Assembly (NCBI RefSeq): GCF_900105495.1
Contig: NZ_FNTF01000002.1
Span: 2,517,501-2,581,500, forward strand
DNA from: Pseudomonas frederiksbergensis
Lineage (GTDB): Bacteria > Pseudomonadota > Gammaproteobacteria > Pseudomonadales > Pseudomonadaceae
DNA length: 64,000 nucleotides
Reading direction: 5' to 3'
Shown piece after piece: positions 61,678 to 64,000 of the stretch; the first letter of the stretch is position 1, and each line of letters starts with the position of its first letter. The notes beneath the pieces are model-generated. The model was not told the DNA's origin. It did not search any database and was given only the letters and a program-made list of their open reading frames with translations. The position numbers were made by a program, and so were the translations under genes.

Positions 61678-61869
61678 ATGTATTTTGAGATTTACAGGCA
61701 AACCCGTGGCACCGCACAGACCGGCAAAGGTCAATGGCGATGGCGTTTGAGGGCGGGTAACCATGAAACGATTGCCAGTGGGGAGGCTTACGTCAACAAG
61801 TCTGATTGTGTGCATGCCATCAGCTTGATCAAAGGGACCCACGATCAGACGCCGGTCAAGGAAATCTAG
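61678..61869 (+). CDS. YegP/DUF1508-family small protein
   Basis: A 63-residue protein with YFEIYRQTRG and GQWRWRLRAGNHETIASGEAYVNKSDCVHAI, the DUF1508 (YegP) fold. A duplicated form is usual; this is a single unit. Function unknown. AAGGAG precedes the ATG. A strong terminator follows. The 290 bases upstream hold no supported gene. Confidence 0.85.
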   Translation: MYFEIYRQTRGTAQTGKGQWRWRLRAGNHETIASGEAYVNKSDCVHAISLIKGTHDQTPVKEI

Positions 61870-61882
61870 TCTTCAGACGGTG

Positions 61883-61911
61883 AAGCTGCTCAGTCAGAGC
61901 AGCTTTGTTTT
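61883..61911 (+). terminator. Rho-independent terminator after the YegP-type gene
   Basis: A 9-bp stem (AAGCTGCTC/GAGCAGCTT) with a 5-base loop is followed by TGTTTT. Confidence 0.8.
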
Positions 61912-61927
61912 GATCGAGTGGCTTTCC

Positions 61928-62134
61928 TTATGGTTGTGAATGCCCCAGTTTTCGTTTGATCAGGTCGTAGACATCCTTGTGGGTGGAGTTGTGCAGGGAA
62001 TTATCCTTGCAGGCCGACCTGAGGAACGTTTTAACCTCTTCCTTTGCGTGAGGGTAAAGGCCGGCGACGTAATCGGCTTCATGGTCCTGGGTGCAGTTGA
62101 AGTGTTTGTCGTCTTTCGCTTTATCTCTAGCCAT
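61928..62134 (-). CDS. Small hydrophilic protein, 68 residues
   Basis: A 68-residue protein starting MARDKAKDDKHFNCTQDHEA with a strong AAGGGAG eight bases before the ATG. It is helical and charged, with paired Cys (CTQ, CKD). No family is recognised. It stands between two terminator/regulatory regions and is divergent from the LysR gene. Confidence 0.6.
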   Translation of the reverse strand: MARDKAKDDKHFNCTQDHEADYVAGLYPHAKEEVKTFLRSACKDNSLHNSTHKDVYDLIKRKLGHSQP

Positions 62135-62367
62135 GATTAGGCTCCCTTGAGTTCAAATGTTTTTCGATGGCCAGGGCCGTTTTGCCCCAAACGTTGCTGA
62201 GCTTAGTGGCGCAAGCGAGTCCCGCCATACGAGCAACGAAATCAGGAAAGGGACGTAGGATTGGTCGGTGGTCTGCATTTTCGTTAAACGAAATGTGCTT
62301 GAGTCGCATAGACGCCGATTGCGGCAGCTACCTAAACTGCCTTCGGATTTGGGAGCGGGGTCAGTGG

Positions 62368-63291
62368 ATGAATCGTAACGAACTACGCAAGGCCGACATC
62401 AACCTGATGGTGGTGTTTGAAACGCTGATGCTCGAGCGCAACGTCACCCGGGTGGCGGAAAAATTGTTTCTCGGCCAGCCGACCATCAGTTCGGCGCTCA
62501 ATCGCTTGCGCACGATGTTCAACGACCCGCTGTTCATTCGCGTCGGCCATCGTATGGAGCCGACGGCGCGGGCCGAGGAAATTATTCTGCACCTGTCGCC
62601 GGCGCTGGATTCGTTATCGGTGGCGTTGAGCCTGACCCATGATTTCGACCCCACCAGCAGCACCATGACCTTTCGTATCGGGCTGTCGGACGATGTCGAG
62701 TTTGGCCTGCTGCCGCCATTGCTGCGTGCCTTGCGCCAGGAAGCACCCAAGGTGGTGTTCGTGGTGCAGCATGTCGATTACTGGCGGATTCCGGACTTGC
62801 TGGCGTCCGGCGATATCACCGTTGGTATCAGCCAGACTCGCGGGCTGCCGGCCAACGCCAAGCGCAAGCTGTTGCGGCACATCCTGCCCAACATTTTGCG
62901 CGCGGACGCATCGGACACACCGCTGACGCTGGATGAGTATTGCGCGCGACCGCACGTACTGGTTTCCCACACCGCCAATGTCAGTGGCTACGCCGATGAG
63001 TGGCTGGCGGAGATTGGTCGCACGCGCCACGTGGTCCTGTCCGTGCCGCAATACAGCTCGTTGCCGGCCTTGCTGGCCGGGACCGATCTGATTGCCAGTC
63101 TGCCGGACTACGCCGCCGAAGCGATGGCCGCGTCCGGCCAGCTGTTCAAGGAACCGTTCCCGTTCAAGACGCCTACTCTGGACCTCTCGATGGTCTGGCT
63201 CAGCCATGTCGATACCGACCCGGCCGAGCGCTGGTTGAGGTCACGGCTGGAGGCGTTCATGAGTGAGCGCGCGGTTTTACCGCCCGAGTGA
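62368..63291 (+). CDS. LysR-family transcriptional regulator
   Basis: A 307-residue LysR protein from the ATG at 62368. The helix-turn-helix is DINLMVVFETLMLERNVTRVAEKLFLGQPTISSALNRLR. The effector domain follows from about residue 95. A longer frame upstream to 62167 lacks similarity. The regulated genes are unknown; the isomerase gene follows on the same strand and the divergent small gene lies upstream. Confidence 0.92.
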   Translation: MNRNELRKADINLMVVFETLMLERNVTRVAEKLFLGQPTISSALNRLRTMFNDPLFIRVGHRMEPTARAEEIILHLSPALDSLSVALSLTHDFDPTSSTMTFRIGLSDDVEFGLLPPLLRALRQEAPKVVFVVQHVDYWRIPDLLASGDITVGISQTRGLPANAKRKLLRHILPNILRADASDTPLTLDEYCARPHVLVSHTANVSGYADEWLAEIGRTRHVVLSVPQYSSLPALLAGTDLIASLPDYAAEAMAASGQLFKEPFPFKTPTLDLSMVWLSHVDTDPAERWLRSRLEAFMSERAVLPPE

Positions 63292-63348
63292 GTAGGGCGA
63301 TGCTGTGATATATGTACGATCTTTCTGCCCACTTTCAGGAGCTCAGTC

Positions 63349-63708
63349 ATGCCTCACCTGCACATGGAATACACCGCCAACCTGCCCGAGCTCAATGCTG
63401 ACGTGGCGTTGATCCGACTCAACAATGCGTTGGTGGCTTCCGGTCAGTTTGCTGCCGAATACGACATCAAGAGCCGAGCGGTGAAGGTTGAGACGTTCAA
63501 GGTCGGCACGTTGTCAGGTGAGCGAGCCTTTGTGCACGTGAAACTGGCGCTGTTGAGCGGTCGTTCGCCACAGATCAAGCAGCAGTTGTCCGAAAGTTTG
63601 CTGGCTGTGGTGCAGGAGCTATGTGAATGGCCGACGGGCATTGAAGTCCAGCTGGCCGTCGAAATCCTCGACATCGATCGAGATTCCTACACCAAGATAG
63701 CCCTCTGA
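63349..63708 (+). CDS. 5-Carboxymethyl-2-hydroxymuconate delta-isomerase-like protein
   Basis: A 119-residue tautomerase-superfamily protein starting MPHLHMEYTANLPELN, of the CHMI family (PF02962). Pro2 is the expected catalytic base and is present. The enzyme acts in 4-hydroxyphenylacetate breakdown, but no other hpa genes are in the window. A GGAG site lies upstream. It ends 3 bases before a convergent LysR gene. Confidence 0.9.
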   Translation: MPHLHMEYTANLPELNADVALIRLNNALVASGQFAAEYDIKSRAVKVETFKVGTLSGERAFVHVKLALLSGRSPQIKQQLSESLLAVVQELCEWPTGIEVQLAVEILDIDRDSYTKIAL

Positions 63709-63711
63709 GTT

Positions 63712-64000
63712 TCACGCCATTTCCTGCTCGGTGCAGGCCTTGACCACTTGCTCGCGCAGCCAGGTGTTGGCGCTGTCCTGATCGACATTCTGGCTCCACT
63801 GCATGTCGAGGCTGAATCCCGGCAAGCCGTTGGGCGCTTCGCAATGTTTGAAGATCGCGTCGTTGGCCAGCAATTGCTGGATACGCCGAGGCAGGGTCAG
63901 GATGAAGTCGGTGCCGGTGATCATCTTCAGTGCCGCGCTGTAGCTGTTGGAGCGCGCGACGATCTGGCGTTTTTGCGCCTGCTGCGCCAACCAGCCGTCA
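63712..64000 (-). CDS. LysR-family regulator, C-terminal part (cut by window edge)
   Basis: The reverse strand encodes the last about 96 residues of a LysR effector domain (SAALKMITGTDFILTLPRRIQQLLA, ending ANTWLREQVVKACTEQEMA). The 5' part lies beyond the window. No start is visible. Confidence 0.85.
   Translation of the reverse strand, partial: DGWLAQQAQKRQIVARSNSYSAALKMITGTDFILTLPRRIQQLLANDAIFKHCEAPNGLPGFSLDMQWSQNVDQDSANTWLREQVVKACTEQEMA

Noticed and set aside
61401..61688. 95-codon frame before the YegP-type gene
   Set aside because: No start signal or family character; it overlaps the real gene start in another frame.

Overview
The window is a chromosomal segment of a Pseudomonas, most likely of the P. 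fluorescens group. The grounds are an algU-mucA-mucB-mucD locus, an opdH-tctCBA/tctDE tricarboxylate locus, phaG, chromosomal fosA, a nadB/ygfX/sdhE/ygfZ block, dapA-bamC-purC, GC-rich coding sequence and several genus-typical REP doublets. Gene content is mostly core, with a few accessory inserts.

Layout. 1-4.6 kb: a transporter fragment, LysR regulator, fosA, a LysE exporter, a PAS-GAF-GGDEF diguanylate cyclase, a 52-residue KGG stress protein and a DUF4142 protein. 4.6-8.8 kb: a low-affinity iron permease-like protein, a solitary HsdR-N-type nuclease, two AidA/PixA inclusion-body proteins and tam. 9.7-14.7 kb: a five-gene caa3-type oxidase operon whose subunit II carries two cytochrome c domains and which has two subunit III genes. 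15.6 kb: tRNA-Gly(CCC). 15.8-18.2 kb: phaG, rsuA, a CWC zinc-ribbon protein and the frameshifted tail of a GGDEF gene. 18.3-28.3 kb: a seven-gene minus-strand operon led by a ykkC/guanidine-I riboswitch (ABC transporter, two DUF1989 proteins, biotin-dependent carboxylase, allophanate hydrolase). Its genes are usually labelled urea carboxylase and associated proteins, but the riboswitch and gene set indicate assimilation of guanidine: import, carboxylation, deimination to allophanate, hydrolysis to ammonia and CO2.

28.5-47.9 kb: two Tyr/Gly-rich lipoproteins, a 3-hydroxyisobutyryl-CoA hydrolase-like gene, ung, tripartite tricarboxylate uptake with its outer-membrane porin and TctDE two-component system, an HDOD protein, ygfZ, sdhE-ygfX, nadB and algU-mucABD. 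This order resembles the PA0744-PA0766 region of P. aeruginosa PAO1 from memory. 47.9-55.9 kb: bepA-like protease, tusA-like, perM-like, bcp, gcvR, dapA, bamC, an MBL hydrolase and purC, resembling the PA1005-PA1013 block.

56.0-59.5 kb: an AT-rich insert of about 3.5 kb in the 3' end of tRNA-Ser(CGA). It is bounded by a 22-bp direct repeat of the tRNA end, has paired arm-like repeats next to each end, and holds a PIN-domain protein, a possibly HEPN-like protein and a lipoprotein, but no integrase. It looks like a cis-mobilisable or decayed element with possible defence cargo and is the least explained part of the window. 59.6-64 kb: an MFS transporter, small proteins (one YegP-type), a LysR regulator, a CHMI-type isomerase and the end of another LysR gene.
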